Positions 62,329 through 64,000 of a stretch of DNA of 64,000 bases are shown in pieces. The DNA is from Moringa oleifera (Eukaryota; Streptophyta; Magnoliopsida; Brassicales; Moringaceae): assembly GCA_021397835.1 (NCBI GenBank), contig JAJFZO010000407.1:4588001-4652000 (forward strand), read 5' to 3'. The notes beneath the pieces were generated by a model, which saw nothing but the letters and a program-made list of their open reading frames with translations, did no database searches and was not told the DNA's origin. The stretch's first letter is position 1, and each line of letters begins with the position of its first letter. Made by a program: the position numbers and the translations under genes.

Positions 62329-63568
62329 TTTCTTCAATTTCAAAATATAGCATGGAGGAATGTTTAGTTGGAAAAATGTGATGAAAGAATGTACGAGGAA
62401 ATGGAGCTTGTAATGGTATTATGTTTTATCACTTTAGTGGATTATATGATTGTTAAGTTCCTCTTATAAAGGATCAAATGGATCTGGCAGGATGAATATA
62501 ATTGAGCATAAGTAGCTGGCTTTTTGTGGCGGCCTGAAATTTTTTCCTATGCCTCTGTAACGTTTTTCTTTCTCTCCAATCAACACTTGCATCCAGAAGT
62601 GATGCTTACCTCTTAGGCCCTTCTTTGATGAATTGCATGACTGAATGACTTGAATAGGTCAGCGAATTTTCTGGACTCCCCAGATTTCATGATGACAAGC
62701 CATTTGCTCTTTGTTGATTTGTCAATGTCTTTTTTAAGTTCACAAAGGTATAGCTGTGTCGTTTTCATTACTTTATAGGGGCACATTAATAGGGTTGTCA
62801 CGGTTTGACTTAAATCGAAGATTTGAATTTGAATTTTTAAGTTTTAAATTGATAAATTAAATCATAATTTTTAAGTTTTAAATCGAATTGAAATCGATAT
62901 CAACGGTTTCTTCGATTTTGATTCGATTTTTAATTAAATTAATTTTTAAAATATTAAAAATTTAATTAAAAAATTATTAAAAATTAATTTTAAAAATTAA
63001 AAATAATTTTAATTTTAAAATATATATTTTAATAAAAATATGATTATTTTTATTTTTAATTTTATTAAAAAATTATAATTAAAATAAAAATACTAAATTT
63101 ATAATTAAAATATGTATCAAACCTGAATCAAAATTAAAATCGAATTTTGGATCACTTATGAATGGAAATCTGAACTCATTTTAAAATAAAATTATAATTT
63201 AATCGTTGATGTTTGGATTTATTTTAATTATGAACTTCAAACTAACGGTTTACAAACGGCGTGTAACCGAACCCGAATGGTGTTCACTTCGTAACCTAAA
63301 TAATAGGGATGACAGGATCTCCCAATTCTAAAACGATCTATAATTAGAAGAAATTAAATGAAATGTTCAGGGTCATTTCCGTCATCGATTGAATATAGAC
63401 AGCTTCCCGAGTTAGAAGCATCTCTGTATCCTTGTGCGAAGGAGTCGTTACACCTTTATTCATTTCTTGACATCCGTCAAGCCATCAACGAAGCATTTGG
63501 TGGAACGTTACTCTTTATAGGGTTTTGAATTTCTATTGTCGAGTTTTATTGCGTTCAAACCCGTGATA
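62329..63568. other. Intergenic between GRXS16 and SAC8-like gene
   Basis: The GRXS16 3' UTR covers about the first 250 bp. 62800-63290 is an AT-rich repeat-like block. The last 250 bp are the promoter/5' UTR of the next gene (CTTTATAGGG near 63512 is a weak TATA candidate). Confidence 0.6.
62805..63290. repeat. AT-rich dispersed-repeat-like block
   Basis: Begins near GTCACGGTTTGACTTAAATC and ends near ACCGAACCCGAATGG, with an internal direct repeat of TTTTTAAGTTTTAAAT and repeated AATCGAA/AAATTAAAAT motifs. It looks like a non-coding dispersed repeat; family and edges are unknown. Confidence 0.45.
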
Positions 63569-64000
63569 ATGGAGATTGTGCCATCTTCGTTCAAGCTCTA
63601 TGACCAATTGGAGTTGCAGGAGTTTCAGGAAAACTATGTGATCAAGTCCGTCGAATCTCCCGATCGAGGTTTCTCTATTGGTCGTCGTGATGGGAACATT
63701 GAGCTACTAAATGGTACCTGTTGACTTTTAGAATTCAATTTTCTGTTTTCCCTGTTCGGTTGGTGAGAAAATGTAGAGACGGTTTTTTGTTCTTTTTGTT
63801 AAAAGAAGTCTATGTTTTTGAATTGTGGAAGCGTGTGAGATTCAAAACATTCATCTGGCTATTGTTAGAATCAGCAGGAAGCTTATAGTATTGTATCTCA
63901 TGAGCTATGCTCTGTTGAGTGAGAAACGAACAAATTAGATCTCTGTGGTTGTGAAGTTGAGAGTAAAGCCAGGTCTTATTTGTTGACAATATTGAATCAC
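63569..64000 (+). CDS. SAC8: SAC8-like phosphoinositide phosphatase, first exon (partial)
   Basis: The first exon, 63569-63713, encodes 48 residues starting MEIVPSSFKLYDQLELQEF and continuing YVIKSVESPDRGFSIGRRDG before a GT donor at 63714. The rest, 63714-64000, is intron, so the gene continues outside the window. The pattern KLY..LEL.EF...YVI.S.....FSI.R.DG matches the N-terminus of plant SAC-domain phosphatases that hydrolyse phosphoinositide monophosphates at ER/Golgi membranes. The CX5R catalytic motif is not in view. SAC8 rather than SAC6/SAC7 is preferred because Arabidopsis SAC8 (At3g51830) adjoins chlorophyll synthase, which is also in this window. Confidence 0.65.

Overview
The window is nuclear DNA from a flowering plant, almost certainly a eudicot. 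Every recognisable gene is split by GT-AG introns, the proteins are plant-type (chlorophyll synthase, Em/LEA, GRXS16, TBL, FAC1), and the intergenic DNA is extremely AT-rich. Protein resemblance and gene order suggest a rosid; I cannot name the species. No bacterial, plastid or viral genes and no complete autonomous transposon were seen.

Layout: 1269-8150 (+) is the 3' two-thirds of an importin-11-like karyopherin. 9621-11976 (-) is a RanBP1. 13071-17456 (-) is EBP1, with a large fourth intron full of tandem repeats. 18638-21200 (-) is a mitochondrial succinate/fumarate carrier. 22328-22806 and 25345-25803 (+) are two tandem Em (group 1 LEA) seed-protein genes. 26849-31350 (-) is chlorophyll synthase in 15 exons. 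31.7-39.4 kb is a gene-poor AT-rich block with foldback repeats. 39800-48090 (+) is AMP deaminase FAC1 in 19 exons. 49486-52885 (-) is the SCO1-type copper chaperone HCC1. 53565-56047 (-) is a 71-aa conserved plant protein with a repeat-filled first intron. 56983-58812 (-) is a TBL-type O-acetyltransferase. 60223-62328 (+) is the chloroplast glutaredoxin GRXS16. From 63569 (+) the first exon of a SAC8-like phosphoinositide phosphatase runs off the window.

The genes do not form a pathway. What links them is gene order. From memory of Arabidopsis loci, EBP1-EM1-CHLG-SAC8 (At3g51800-51830), HCC1-importin (At3g08950-08960), GRXS16-FAC1 (At2g38270-38280) and SFC1...TBL3 (At5g01340...01360) are four separate local clusters there. 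Here members of all four are interleaved in 64 kb, which looks like the less-fractionated ancestral order. This is the most interesting large-scale feature.

Other points: the two Em copies share a promoter block, but both proximal ACGT-core ABREs of copy 1 are altered in copy 2. Several intronic or intergenic tandem arrays occur (66, ~65-72, ~190 and ~320 bp units), as does a family of ~0.5 kb AT-rich elements with long terminal inverted repeats. All exon coordinates were read by eye from splice signals, frame continuity and family resemblance. Summed coding lengths keep frame in every complete gene.
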